Notes under the pieces: model-generated
The model's input: the letters and a program-made list of their open reading frames with translations, nothing else
Told to the model about the DNA's origin: nothing
Databases searched by the model: none
In this document: positions 16,489 to 25,404 of the stretch, in pieces
Numbering within the stretch: the first letter of the stretch is position 1
Layout of the letters: every line of letters begins with the position of its first letter
Program-made: the position numbers and the translations under genes
DNA from: Planctomycetota bacterium
GTDB lineage: Bacteria; Planctomycetota; Phycisphaerae; SM23-33
NCBI GenBank assembly: GCA_030635145.1
Contig: DAOVZK010000008.1
Coordinates: 1 to 58,134, forward strand
DNA length: 58,134 nt
Direction of reading: 5' to 3'

Positions 16489-17652
16489 ATGAAACGCACA
16501 ACACTATATTTGACACTGGGTATCGTAGCGGTTTTGGCCTTAATTCCGACGACTGCAATTCAGGGGCACCCCCCGGTTACCGTGGAGATCAAAATTGTTC
16601 CCGCTGTACGGCGCGATGTAGATATCGCTATTTGCCTGGACACGTCGGGATCAATGGACGGTTTGATTGAGGCGGCGAAGCAAAAGCTGTGGGCGATTGT
16701 GAATGAGCTCGCCAAGGCCCAGCCCAAACCCCGATTGCGAGTCGCGTTGTACCATTACGGAAACGACGGGCTAAGCCAAAACACCGGATGGGTCAAACAG
16801 CTGTCCCCGCTGACGGACGACTTGGACAAAATTTACGAGGAGCTTTTCAAGCTTCGGACCAATGGCGGGACGGAGTTTGTGGCCCGGGTGACCAAGGCAG
16901 CGACGGACGATCTGAAATGGTCTTCGCAGAAAGACGCGTTGAAAATGATCATCGTCGCCGGTAACGAGCCCGCCACGCAAGACCAGAAATATGAGCTGCA
17001 CGACATTTGCAAAGCCAGCCTCAAAAAAGGCATCATCATCAATACGATTTTCTGTGGCGACGTCGAGCAAGGCCGAAAAACCGGCTGGTCAGATGCCGCC
17101 GGGTGGGGGCAAGGACAATACGCCGCCATCGACCAGAATCGGGGAACCATCGTCATCAAGACTCCGTACGACGAAAAAATTATCAAACTGAATATCGAGC
17201 TCAATACTACATATGTCGGTTACGGGAAGCAGGGCAAGAAAAACAAGATGCGCCAGACCGCGCAAGACGCCAATGCCAAATCGCTCAACGCACCCGCCGC
17301 AGCCAGCAGAACCGCCAGCAAGGCCTCAGGATTATACGTCAACAGCGACTGGGATGTGGTCGATGCCGTGCAAAATAAAAAGCTGGATTTGGAAAAAGCT
17401 CCGGCAAAAGATTTGCCGGAGGCAATGCGAAAAATGTCGGTGGAGCAGCGTAAACAATACGTCGAAAAACTCGCTGCCAGCCGCAAAGAACTCCAAAGCC
17501 AAATCAACGAACTCAACAAGAAACGTCTTACCCATCAGAAACGAGAGATGGAAAAACAAGGCATAGACGAAAGCAAATCGTTCGATGCAAACTTACGTAA
17601 AGCGATCCAAAAGCAAGGTGCCGAAAAGGGCCTGAATTTCAGCAAAAAATAA
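16489..17652 (+). CDS. Secreted von Willebrand factor A (VWA) domain protein
   Basis: 387 aa. A signal peptide (about residues 1-26) is followed by a VWA domain (about 43-245) with a MIDAS motif DTSGS (51-55) and a downstream Thr in GGTEF, so it probably binds a divalent metal and a protein ligand in the periplasm or at the surface. The C-terminal third is Lys-rich with predicted coiled coil (about 325-370, QLLE-type heptads in KLAASRKELQSQINELNKK). TGAGGAG lies before the start. The gene is bracketed by two near-identical intrinsic terminators. Substrate or partner unknown; there is no neighbouring MoxR ATPase. Confidence 0.85.
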   Translation: MKRTTLYLTLGIVAVLALIPTTAIQGHPPVTVEIKIVPAVRRDVDIAICLDTSGSMDGLIEAAKQKLWAIVNELAKAQPKPRLRVALYHYGNDGLSQNTGWVKQLSPLTDDLDKIYEELFKLRTNGGTEFVARVTKAATDDLKWSSQKDALKMIIVAGNEPATQDQKYELHDICKASLKKGIIINTIFCGDVEQGRKTGWSDAAGWGQGQYAAIDQNRGTIVIKTPYDEKIIKLNIELNTTYVGYGKQGKKNKMRQTAQDANAKSLNAPAAASRTASKASGLYVNSDWDVVDAVQNKKLDLEKAPAKDLPEAMRKMSVEQRKQYVEKLAASRKELQSQINELNKKRLTHQKREMEKQGIDESKSFDANLRKAIQKQGAEKGLNFSKK

Positions 17653-17690
17653 CCATCCGCTGCAAGAAACAGGTTTCAGCAATTTTCAAC

Positions 17691-17736
17691 AAAAAACCCC
17701 GCAGGTGACGTTAAGTCGTCCCGCGGGGGTTTTTTA
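17691..17736 (+). terminator. Intrinsic terminator after the VWA gene (bidirectional)
   Basis: AAAAAACCCCGC ... GCGGGGGTTTTTT hairpin with inner GACG/CGTC pairs. A-run and T-run on both sides suit termination in both directions, so it can also stop aroC transcription from the right. Confidence 0.88.
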
Positions 17737-17798
17737 TAACTATCAATTATCATTCATGCTCACTGAGGAGCATTTTTCAATTTCTATTTTCAATCGCT

Positions 17799-19010
17799 CT
17801 ACTTCGTGTAGTCGCCCTTGTTGCGTGGTTTGGTCATAGCTTTCCACTTGGGGTCGAGCTTCTTGTTCATTCCGTACCACGCTTCGGTCATGAACAGTCC
17901 GTCTACGACGGCGATAGCGGTCATGGCTTCGGCGACAGGGTACCAGCGCGGTAATAGGGTGATGTCGCGGCGCGTGATAGCTTCCAGCGTCTTTGGTTTC
18001 AGGGTCGTCATTTCGACTGAATCCTGAGGCTTTGAAATCGTGGGGGTAGCTTTGACGGCAACGCGGAAAATGATATCCTCGCCGGTCGTCATTCCGCCCA
18101 GGAACCCGCCCGCGTGATTTGTCGTCCAGCGGACAGCGCCGTTTTCGACGGTCGGCTGATCGTTCCATTCGCTACCGAGCATTTCGGCGGCCTTGTTACC
18201 GGCGCCGAACTCGATCGATGTCATCGCAGCGATGCTACAGATGGCGTGGGCGATGGTGGCTTTGAGTTTGTCGAATACGGGTTCGCCGACACCGGCTGGT
18301 ACACCGCGGACGATAACTTCGATTGCCCCGCCAGCTGTATCGCCAGCTGCGGCAACTTCGTGGAGGTCGGCCATCATTTTTTCGGCCATTTCGAGGTCGC
18401 AGCAGTTAAGTTCGTTTTTGCGGTAGTTTTCCTTCATTTCTTCGAAGGTCATCGTACCGTCCGAGATGCTACGTCCTTTGATGCCGTGCGATTCGATCAC
18501 GTGCGACATAACTTCGATATTTTCGTCGATGAGAATTTGTTTCGCGACGGCACCGGCGGCAACTCGCCCGACAGTTTCGCGGCCGCTGGCTCGGCCTGCA
18601 CCGCACCAATCGCCAAACTCGCCGTATTTGTGGAAGAAGTTCACCTCGGCGTGGCCGGGGCGGATCAGATCTTTCACTTGGCGGTACTGGTCGATGTGGA
18701 TGTCTTGCGTATCGACGTTGCGGATTAAGATGCCAACGGGGGCACCGGTCGTGACGCCTTCAAACAACCCGCTGCAAACTTCGATGCGGTCTGTTTCCAA
18801 ACGCGGGGAGTCGATTTTACTTTGCCCGGGGCGGCGTTTGTCGCACTCGTCCTGGATTTGTTTGATATCGAGCTTCAGCCCAGCCGGGACACCATTGATG
18901 ATCGCAAACAACGAACCACCGTATCCTTCGCCCTCAGCTGTCGCGTGCCAGCCATACGACTCGCCGCATGTTGTTACCTGAAAAACTCGCCCGAATGTGT
19001 TTCCTAACAT
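17799..19010 (-). CDS. aroC: Chorismate synthase
   Basis: 403 aa, somewhat longer than the usual 360. It converts 5-enolpyruvylshikimate 3-phosphate to chorismate with reduced FMN, the last shared step to aromatic amino acids. Motifs seen: GNTFGRVFQVTTCGESYGWH at the N-terminus, KRRPGQSKIDSPR, and the central GEFGDWCGAGRASGRETVGR. The classical GESHG reads GESYG here. The start at 19010 is chosen because AGGAG lies 8 bases upstream; an ATG six bases earlier is too close to it. The gene is not clustered with other aro genes. Confidence 0.95.
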   Translation of the reverse strand: MLGNTFGRVFQVTTCGESYGWHATAEGEGYGGSLFAIINGVPAGLKLDIKQIQDECDKRRPGQSKIDSPRLETDRIEVCSGLFEGVTTGAPVGILIRNVDTQDIHIDQYRQVKDLIRPGHAEVNFFHKYGEFGDWCGAGRASGRETVGRVAAGAVAKQILIDENIEVMSHVIESHGIKGRSISDGTMTFEEMKENYRKNELNCCDLEMAEKMMADLHEVAAAGDTAGGAIEVIVRGVPAGVGEPVFDKLKATIAHAICSIAAMTSIEFGAGNKAAEMLGSEWNDQPTVENGAVRWTTNHAGGFLGGMTTGEDIIFRVAVKATPTISKPQDSVEMTTLKPKTLEAITRRDITLLPRWYPVAEAMTAIAVVDGLFMTEAWYGMNKKLDPKWKAMTKPRNKGDYTK

Positions 19011-19251
19011 TGACATATCTCCTACTAGGGGGTTCTACATTTTTGTGGACTATCCTTTTTACAGAAATTTCGTAAAAAAGCAAGTTTTTATCGGCGGTTT
19101 TGGGGCGGGAAGTGACAGCAAAACTTCGCGAGCGGGGTATTTCGCAACGTAACTAACCCGCTGACCGGGCGATGCCGCAGTTCTCTGTTGCCTCCGTCTG
19201 TAAAAACCGTAGAATGCAGACGGCCGAATTTCCGGTTAATAGGAGTTTGCT

Positions 19252-20484
19252 GTGTCGAATGAATTTTGCATCAAAGAGTTTCCCAACGGCTTGACTTTGC
19301 TCGGTGAGCCGATGCCGAACGTTTCGTCGGTGGGGTTTAATGTTGTGATTCCCGGCGGGTCGTCCCGTGACGGCGACGATTTGCGCGGCGCAGCTTCGGT
19401 GGGGGCTGAATGGCTGCTGCGTGGTGCCGGTTCGCGAGACAGCAGAGCCTTGAACGAGGCGCTGGATTCGCTGGGGGTTCAGCACGGCGAGCACGCACAG
19501 GCGGAGAACTTTGGATTCAGCGCCACGCAGCTGTCACGGAATCTGATCCCCTCGCTGGAGATTTTTGCCGACATCATCCTACGCCCGACCCTGCAGGGCG
19601 AAACCTTCGACCCTTGCCGCGCGCTAATCGCCCAGGATCTTCACGGCCTCGATGACGAACCGGCACGCAAATGCAATTCGCTACTCCGTGAAAAATTCTT
19701 CCCCGCACCGCTGGGTTACATTCCGTACGGCACGCCGGAATCGCTGGCCGCCATGACAGACACCGCCCTTCGCGATCATCTCGTCGGGCTGTTTTCCCCG
19801 CACGGTACGATTATCGGCGTAGCTGGGAAGTTCGACTGGGACGAAGTTTGCGGCGCCGTCGAAAAACTCTTCGGCGCCTGGAATGGTGCCGCCTTACCGC
19901 AGCTGCAAACAACGCCCGCAAAAACGCAAACGGTGCATATCACGCGGAACTCCGCCCAGACGCATATTGCGTTGGCACACCGCGCGGTTATCAGCGGCGA
20001 CGAAGCGTACTATCCCGCGCGACTTGCAGAGTCGGTACTGTCTCGCGGAATGGGCAGCCGACTGTTCACCGAAGTTCGCGAAAAACGCGGCCTGGCGTAT
20101 CACGTTTCGAGCAGCTATGCCAGCCTCCTCAAACACGCCGGAATGTTCACCTACGCCGGCACGCGTCCCGATCAGGCACCGCAAACGCTCGAGGTTATCA
20201 TCAGCGAATTGCAGCGACTTGCCGATGGGATTACCGATGAGGAGCTTACGCGAGCCAAGACGCAAATTCGCAGCATGCTGGTGATGCAGGGCGAGTCGAC
20301 ATCGGCGCGGGCGTCTTCGATGTGCAGCGACTGGATGTATCTCGGGCGGCTGCGAAGTCTCGACGAAATTTCCACCGCCGTCACCGCCGTCACCGAAAAA
20401 GACGTTATGACCTATCTCGAACGATTCCCCGCGGATAATTTCACGATCTTGACCATCGGACCCGAGGAATTGCAGTCGGCGTAA
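19252..20484 (+). CDS. M16 peptidase-like subunit without zinc site (R/Y-motif partner)
   Basis: 410 aa, M16B family length, GTG start with AGGAG upstream. The position where active members carry HxxEH reads AEWLL, so the zinc site is lost. However, the C-terminal half keeps the substrate-binding R/Y motif in VREKRGLAYHVSS (about 279-291). The downstream M16 gene at 20805 shows the opposite pattern. Known M16B heterodimers divide labour in this way: one subunit supplies the metal, the other the R/Y pair. This protein is therefore probably the non-catalytic half of a periplasmic or cytosolic heterodimeric peptidase. No signal peptide is evident. Confidence 0.88.
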   Translation: MSNEFCIKEFPNGLTLLGEPMPNVSSVGFNVVIPGGSSRDGDDLRGAASVGAEWLLRGAGSRDSRALNEALDSLGVQHGEHAQAENFGFSATQLSRNLIPSLEIFADIILRPTLQGETFDPCRALIAQDLHGLDDEPARKCNSLLREKFFPAPLGYIPYGTPESLAAMTDTALRDHLVGLFSPHGTIIGVAGKFDWDEVCGAVEKLFGAWNGAALPQLQTTPAKTQTVHITRNSAQTHIALAHRAVISGDEAYYPARLAESVLSRGMGSRLFTEVREKRGLAYHVSSSYASLLKHAGMFTYAGTRPDQAPQTLEVIISELQRLADGITDEELTRAKTQIRSMLVMQGESTSARASSMCSDWMYLGRLRSLDEISTAVTAVTEKDVMTYLERFPADNFTILTIGPEELQSA

Positions 20485-20493
20485 GGGCGGCGT

Positions 20494-20740
20494 TTAAACT
20501 CGAAATACGAATAACGAAATCCTAAACAAGCACGAAATTTTAATTACCGAAATCAAAAAGGTAACCATTCACGCAAAAATTTAGACAGGATCACAGGATA
20601 GAAGATAGGCCTAAAAAATCCTGTTAATCAGGATTAATTTACATAGGAGTTTGTATTCGTTGCGATGGTATTTACAGTTAATAGTTTTTGTTCTTGTTTC
20701 TTTTTAATAATTCGTAGTTAATCCTGTAATCCTGTCAAAA
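20494..20740. repeat. AT-rich half-palindrome followed by a 180-bp dispersed element
   Basis: 20494-20560 is one arm of the AT-rich CGAAATCCTAAACAA family. From 20561 a second element begins with ACCATTCACGCAAAAATTT and contains GACAGGATCACAGGAT (20584-20599). It ends with ATCCTGTAATCCTGTC (20721-20736), which is that sequence inverted with one mismatch. A nearly full second copy is at 47583-47760 and a partial copy at 46943-47018. It fills the whole 320-bp gap between the two M16 genes and holds no gene. Confidence 0.8.
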
Positions 20741-20804
20741 AAAGAGGATTTTAATTGGATTTACGAGATAAAAAGCGTGAACAGTTACAATTTAAGGAAC
20801 GAAC

Positions 20805-22034
20805 ATGGAATTCAAAGAAGCACAGCTCGACAACGGGTTGAAAATAATCGCCGAAGTCAATCCCGATGCTGCCTCGATGGCGGCGGGGTTTTTCACTCGT
20901 ACCGGATCGCGCGACGAGACGCCGAAAATCAGCGGGGTCAGCCATTTTCTCGAGCACATGGTTTTTAAGGGCACCGAGCGGCGAACACCACTCGACGTGA
21001 ACCTCGAATACGACCGCATGGGCGCGCAGTACAACGCATTTACCTCCGAGGAAAACACCGTCTACTACGCCGCCGTCTTACCGGAATTTCAAAACAGTGT
21101 ACTCGATCTTTTGTGCGACATCATGCGACCAGCCCTGCGTCAGGAAGATTTCGATATTGAAAAAGGCGTCATCCATGAAGAAATCGCGATGTATCAGGAT
21201 CATCCGCAGTTTTGCGTTTATGATAACCTCATGACGCTGTACTTTGCACCGCATCCGCTGGGCAACGAAATTCTCGGGTCGGTTGACTCCATCGCGAATC
21301 TTACCCGCGACGAAATGCAGGACTATTTCGACCGCCGCTACTCGCCCACAAACGTAACGATGGTCGGGGTGGGGAATCTCGACTTCGATGCCTTCGTTGC
21401 CAAAACAGCTGCCATGTGCAACCACTGGAAACCCTTCACCGCAGAGCGAAAAGTCGAACCGTGGAGCGGCACGGGCAAGTCGCAGGTTATGACGGATTCC
21501 AAGCTGATGCGTCAGCATTTGGGGCTGATGTCGGCAGCCCCGTCGTGCCAGGATGATACTCGTTTCATTGCGCAGGTGATGGCGACTATCGTGGGTGATA
21601 CGACCGGGTCGCGACTGTACTACGCACTCGTCGAAACTGCCCTCGCCGACGAAGCACACATGACCTACTCGCCAATGGATGGTACCGGATCGATGCTGAC
21701 GTTCATTTCGACTGATCCCGCAAAAACGGCGCAAGTGCGAGACATCGCCGCCGGTGAGTTGAAAAAATTCTGCGAGGAAGGGCCTACCGAAAACGAGTTG
21801 ACCGCCGCCAAGAACAAAATCGCATCGGGCGCGACGATCAAGGGCGAGCTCCCGATGAGCCGGCTGACAGCTGTGGGTTTCGACTGGGTCTATCGCAACG
21901 AGTATATCCCGATGCAGCAGCAGATCGACGAAATCTACTCCGTGACTACCGAGCAGGTGCTCGAGCTGGGGCGCAGCATAAAACTTGACAAAACTACGAC
22001 CCTCACACTTGGCCCGCTGGAGTCGCTGGACTAA
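20805..22034 (+). CDS. M16 family zinc metallopeptidase (catalytic subunit)
   Basis: 409 aa. It has an intact inverted zinc motif HFLEH (about residues 46-50 in SHFLEHMVFKG) and the distal Glu of ENTVYYAAVLPE to DIEKGVIHEEIAMYQD. In contrast to the upstream paralogue, the C-terminal half reads VETALADEAHMTYSPMDG where self-sufficient M16 enzymes have REKRGLAY, so the R/Y motif is missing. Together the two genes form a complementary M16B pair. AAGGAACGAAC precedes the ATG. The dispersed repeats in between suggest an operon split by insertion, although read-through is possible. Confidence 0.92.
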   Translation: MEFKEAQLDNGLKIIAEVNPDAASMAAGFFTRTGSRDETPKISGVSHFLEHMVFKGTERRTPLDVNLEYDRMGAQYNAFTSEENTVYYAAVLPEFQNSVLDLLCDIMRPALRQEDFDIEKGVIHEEIAMYQDHPQFCVYDNLMTLYFAPHPLGNEILGSVDSIANLTRDEMQDYFDRRYSPTNVTMVGVGNLDFDAFVAKTAAMCNHWKPFTAERKVEPWSGTGKSQVMTDSKLMRQHLGLMSAAPSCQDDTRFIAQVMATIVGDTTGSRLYYALVETALADEAHMTYSPMDGTGSMLTFISTDPAKTAQVRDIAAGELKKFCEEGPTENELTAAKNKIASGATIKGELPMSRLTAVGFDWVYRNEYIPMQQQIDEIYSVTTEQVLELGRSIKLDKTTTLTLGPLESLD

Positions 22035-22041
22035 TAATAGA

Positions 22042-22207
22042 TAAAACACGAAAAACGAATATCGAAATCCGAAACAAATACGAAATTCGAAGAACCAAAA
22101 TTCAAATGAACACGGATCGAGATTTCAGATTTTCGGATTTGTTTGGCGAATTAGGATTTTGAAGATTCGATATTGTTTCGAATTTAGATATTAGGATTTC
22201 GAATTTC
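22042..22207. repeat. AT-rich palindromic element (CGAAATCCGAAACAA family)
   Basis: The left arm ACGAATATCGAAATCCGAAA and the right arm ATTGTTTCGAATTTAGATAT are imperfect inverted copies, with a small inner palindrome around ATTTCAGATTTTCGGATTTG. The same family occurs at 12783-12934, 20494-20560 and 32198-32375. It lies directly between the M16 gene and murD. Confidence 0.7.
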
Positions 22208-22225
22208 AACCCATGAGGTGCATCG

Positions 22226-23560
22226 ATGGCGGGTGAAAAAAATCGAGAATTTGCGAATCGTCGCGTAACTGTCGTCGGGCTTGGCCGGTTCGGGGGCGGA
22301 GTGGGCGCTGCGAAATGGTTGTGCGAGCAGGGGGCCAAGGTCACCGTTTCCGACGCCGCCGACCCCGCCACACTCACCGAATCCATCGCAGCCCTCGACG
22401 GGTATGACGTTGAGTTTCACCTCGGCGAGCATCTCGAAGCCGACTTTCTCGACACCGATTTGCTCGTGGTGAATCCTGCGATGCCGAAAACTCATCCGCT
22501 TTTGCAACGCAGCGCCAAGGCGGGCGTTTCGCGGACGACGGAGATCAATTTGTTTATGGAGCGGTGCGCCGCGCCCATCGTGGGAATCACCGGCAGTGTG
22601 GGTAAAAGCACGACGACGGCGATGGCGGGTGCGATTTTGTCGCGAAAGCTCACGACGCATATCGGGGGGAACATCGGCAAGAGTCTCTTGCCGGATTTAC
22701 CGCAGATTCGCAGCGATCATGTTGTGGTTTTGGAGCTGTCGAGTTTTCAGCTGGAAGACACGCCCGGAATCAAGGCAGCCCCGCATATCGCGCTGGTAAC
22801 GAATCTGCTGCCGAACCATCTCGACCGCTACAATGGCGACATTTTCGCTTACGCCGACGCGAAGAAAAACATCTTCCGTTTTCAAGGCCCAGCTGGGACT
22901 TTGATCCTCAATCACCAGTGCACAACCTCATCGGCCTGGGCTGACGAGGCACCGGGTAAGGTGGAATTTTTTGACCCTACCGACCACGCGCACTTCGAGC
23001 TGGTGATTCCGGGGCGGCACAACCAGGCCAACGCCCAAGCCGCCTGGGCTATCGCCAAATGTTTCAATATTTCGCGATATGAAGCTGCCCAGGGGTTGCT
23101 ATCGTTTCACGGCTTGGAGCATCGGCTGCAGTTCGTTGCCAAGCGTAACGGGGTGCGATATTACAACGACTCGAAATGTACGACACCGGATGGGGCCATC
23201 GTCGGGCTGGAAGCTTTCGAGACCGGGCGAACGATTCTGCTGCTGGGTGGATATGATAAGGGCATGAGTTTTGACGAGCTTGCCAGCAAGGCCACCGCCC
23301 ACGCCAAAAACGCTATCGCATACGGTGCCGCCAAAGATGCAATCGCCGACTCCTTTGCGCGAATTTCTCCACCGCCCGAGGCAGACTTCTTTGCCGTTAC
23401 CGACGATCTTTCCGCCGCCATGAAACTCGCCGAAACGCACGCTGAACCCGGCGACGTGATTCTGCTTTCCCCCGCCTGTGCCAGCTACGATCAGTTTAGC
23501 AACTACGAACAACGCGGCGAATTTTTCGCTCAACGTGCCAAACTTACCGGGGATCAATAA
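22226..23560 (+). CDS. murD: UDP-N-acetylmuramoyl-L-alanine:D-glutamate ligase
   Basis: 444 aa, normal size. It adds D-Glu to UDP-MurNAc-L-Ala in cytosolic peptidoglycan precursor synthesis. Seen: N-terminal Rossmann motif VTVVGLGRFGGGVGA, ATP-binding loop GITGSVGKSTT (about 120-130; most MurD have TGTNGKTT, here SVGKSTT), NLLPNHLDRY, the central AHP-like region, and HRLQFVAKRNGVRYYNDSKCTTPD followed by LLGGYDKG, typical for MurD. It is outside any division/cell-wall cluster. The ribosome-binding site is weak (GAGGTG). Confidence 0.95.
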   Translation: MAGEKNREFANRRVTVVGLGRFGGGVGAAKWLCEQGAKVTVSDAADPATLTESIAALDGYDVEFHLGEHLEADFLDTDLLVVNPAMPKTHPLLQRSAKAGVSRTTEINLFMERCAAPIVGITGSVGKSTTTAMAGAILSRKLTTHIGGNIGKSLLPDLPQIRSDHVVVLELSSFQLEDTPGIKAAPHIALVTNLLPNHLDRYNGDIFAYADAKKNIFRFQGPAGTLILNHQCTTSSAWADEAPGKVEFFDPTDHAHFELVIPGRHNQANAQAAWAIAKCFNISRYEAAQGLLSFHGLEHRLQFVAKRNGVRYYNDSKCTTPDGAIVGLEAFETGRTILLLGGYDKGMSFDELASKATAHAKNAIAYGAAKDAIADSFARISPPPEADFFAVTDDLSAAMKLAETHAEPGDVILLSPACASYDQFSNYEQRGEFFAQRAKLTGDQ

Positions 23561-23605
23561 ACTTGCCCGGTCGCACCGGCCCTGGGCGAGGGAGGGCAAC
23601 CCCTG

Positions 23606-24451
23606 CTAGCGGTTGCCGCGACAGACAATCGCTTTTGTCGTAATCACCGCCAGGTAAACCGCGCCCGTCAAAACGATAATCGTTGCCCCGCTGGGAATGT
23701 CCAACTCGTAGCTGATGGCAAACCCGCTGCTGGTCAGCAACATGCTCAAAATCGTTCCGATAAGCATGACTTTCCAGAGTTTTTTTGCGAACACTCCGCC
23801 GATGGCGACGGGCAGTGTCAGCAATGCGATAACCAGCACGATGCCGACGACGCTGACGAGCACCACTACCGTCAGGGCAACTAAGCACAGCAGCAGCAGG
23901 TAGTAGGCCTCGACGTTTAATCCGCGCGAGATGGCGAACTCTTCGTCGAAGCACACCAGCAGAAATCGCCGGTAAAATCCCAGCCCCAGAATCAGCACGC
24001 CCAAATCAAGCCCCGCAACTAACCACAAATCGTGACGGGAAACCATCGCGACGTTCCCGAACAAATAGCTGAACAGGTCCTGTGAGTAACCGGGCGTCGC
24101 TGCGATGAACAGCACTCCGACAGCCATCCCGATTGCCCACATCGCGCCGATGATTGTGTCTTCCCACTGCTTTGCCTTCAGCGAAACCCACCCGATGATA
24201 ATGGCTGCGGCTAATGACGCTACCACTGCACCGCGAAACGGCTCTGCCCATTGCAAACCGTGAACCTTCTGCAAATAGCACGCAGCCCCCAGTCCGCCGA
24301 ACACGCAATGCGCGATGCCGCCTGCGATATACGTTATTCGCCGGGCAACGACGTAGCTCCCGACCACTCCGCACGCCAGACTCGCCAACACGCACGCGAT
24401 GACTCCGTTGCGAACCAGCTCCGACTCGGTAAATGCCGTGAGAAACTCCAT
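23606..24451 (-). CDS. Metal ABC transporter permease (ZnuB/MntB type)
   Basis: 281 aa, ABC-3 family, with seven to nine hydrophobic segments and the family motif AGGIAHCVFGGLGA, where most members have (S/A)H(A/S). It forms the inner-membrane channel for Zn2+, Mn2+ or Fe2+ import. The start at 24451 is chosen because the TAATG overlap with the upstream ATPase gene gives translational coupling; the frame extends eight codons further. No periplasmic binding protein (ZnuA) is next to it, so a solute receptor must be encoded elsewhere. The metal cannot be told from sequence. Confidence 0.9.
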   Translation of the reverse strand: MEFLTAFTESELVRNGVIACVLASLACGVVGSYVVARRITYIAGGIAHCVFGGLGAACYLQKVHGLQWAEPFRGAVVASLAAAIIIGWVSLKAKQWEDTIIGAMWAIGMAVGVLFIAATPGYSQDLFSYLFGNVAMVSRHDLWLVAGLDLGVLILGLGFYRRFLLVCFDEEFAISRGLNVEAYYLLLLCLVALTVVVLVSVVGIVLVIALLTLPVAIGGVFAKKLWKVMLIGTILSMLLTSSGFAISYELDIPSGATIIVLTGAVYLAVITTKAIVCRGNR

Positions 24452-25221
24452 TATTGGTGCTCCCCGATTTTGCATTTGAGTCGCGTGCAGTCGTGCTCGT
24501 GTTTTACCCGCCGCACCGCACCCCCGAACAAGCTGTTCTGCATATCGTCATCCCATTCCTCGGTCGGATGAATCGCGACGGTGCAATGCACGCAGACGAC
24601 GGTTTTGACGAAGGCAGAAACGTAACCAACGTCGTGCGACACCATCACGATAGTGATGTGATCGTTTAATTCGGCGAGCAGCTCCATGACTTCCTGGGCG
24701 ACGTGTACGTCGAGGCTGGCGGTGGGTTCGTCGAGCATCAGCATTTTCGGTTGCGACGCCAGGGCACGCGCGATAATTACTCGCTGCCGCTGCCCGCCCG
24801 ACAAATCGCCAAACGCCCGCTTGCGAAGATCGATCACGCCGACAGATTCCATCGCTTCTTCAGCGGCGAGGCGGTCGGTTCGCGATATCGGGCCGAAGCA
24901 TCGGTTTTGCGGTACGCGGCCCATGAGTACGACGTCGCTGACGTCAACGGGAAACCGCGGGTTGGCGGCGATGCGCTGCGGGGTGTATCCGACCTGCTGG
25001 CGGACGGTTTTGGGCGATTGCCCGAACAGCTTTACCGTTCCGGTGTCGGGGGTCAGCAAACCGAGCATCAGTTTCAACAGCGTGGTCTTGCCCCCGCCGT
25101 TTGGCCCTACGATACAGGCGAAGTCCCCGTCGACAATTTTGAAATTTACGTCACGCAGCACCGGCTCGCTGCTGTAAGCGAACGTGACTCCATCTACATT
25201 AATGACGCTTTGATCCACCAT
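24451..25221 (-). CDS. Metal ABC transporter ATP-binding protein (ZnuC/MntA type)
   Basis: About 256 aa from ATG 25219-25221, the position that fits the family; an upstream extension of 26 codons is not protein-like. Walker A GPNGGGKTT, signature LSGGQRQRV, Walker B MLMLDEP and the switch His (MVSHD) are intact. The C-terminus carries a Cys/His-rich tail (CVHCTVAIH ... HEHDCTRLKC ... EH), as in zinc-type ATPases, which supports Zn2+ but does not prove it. It is co-transcribed with the permease by TAATG overlap. The intergenic region to the divergent pyrH may hold a Zur/Fur-type operator; none was recognised. Confidence 0.9.
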   Translation of the reverse strand: MVDQSVINVDGVTFAYSSEPVLRDVNFKIVDGDFACIVGPNGGGKTTLLKLMLGLLTPDTGTVKLFGQSPKTVRQQVGYTPQRIAANPRFPVDVSDVVLMGRVPQNRCFGPISRTDRLAAEEAMESVGVIDLRKRAFGDLSGGQRQRVIIARALASQPKMLMLDEPTASLDVHVAQEVMELLAELNDHITIVMVSHDVGYVSAFVKTVVCVHCTVAIHPTEEWDDDMQNSLFGGAVRRVKHEHDCTRLKCKIGEHQ

Positions 25222-25303
25222 AGTTAACCGCAATGATGATATCCCAACGCTCCCCGTTCTGCAAATCTCTACCATACAATCTGCAGCTTTTTTTCCCAAA
25301 CGG

Positions 25304-25332
25304 TTGCAGGAAGCCCCCGCTGGGGTTAGTAT
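25304..25332 (+). promoter_or_regulatory. Candidate sigma-70 promoter of pyrH
   Basis: TTGCAG (25304-25309), 17-bp spacer, TAGTAT (25327-25332), about 70 bp upstream of the pyrH start. The hexamers are plausible but not perfect. Confidence 0.45.
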
Positions 25333-25404
25333 CTTTCCAATGCGATAACTCGCCGCCGAAGTTTTTCGCGGCTGAGTCCGATTAAATCCTGTTCGGGAAC
25401 CAAC

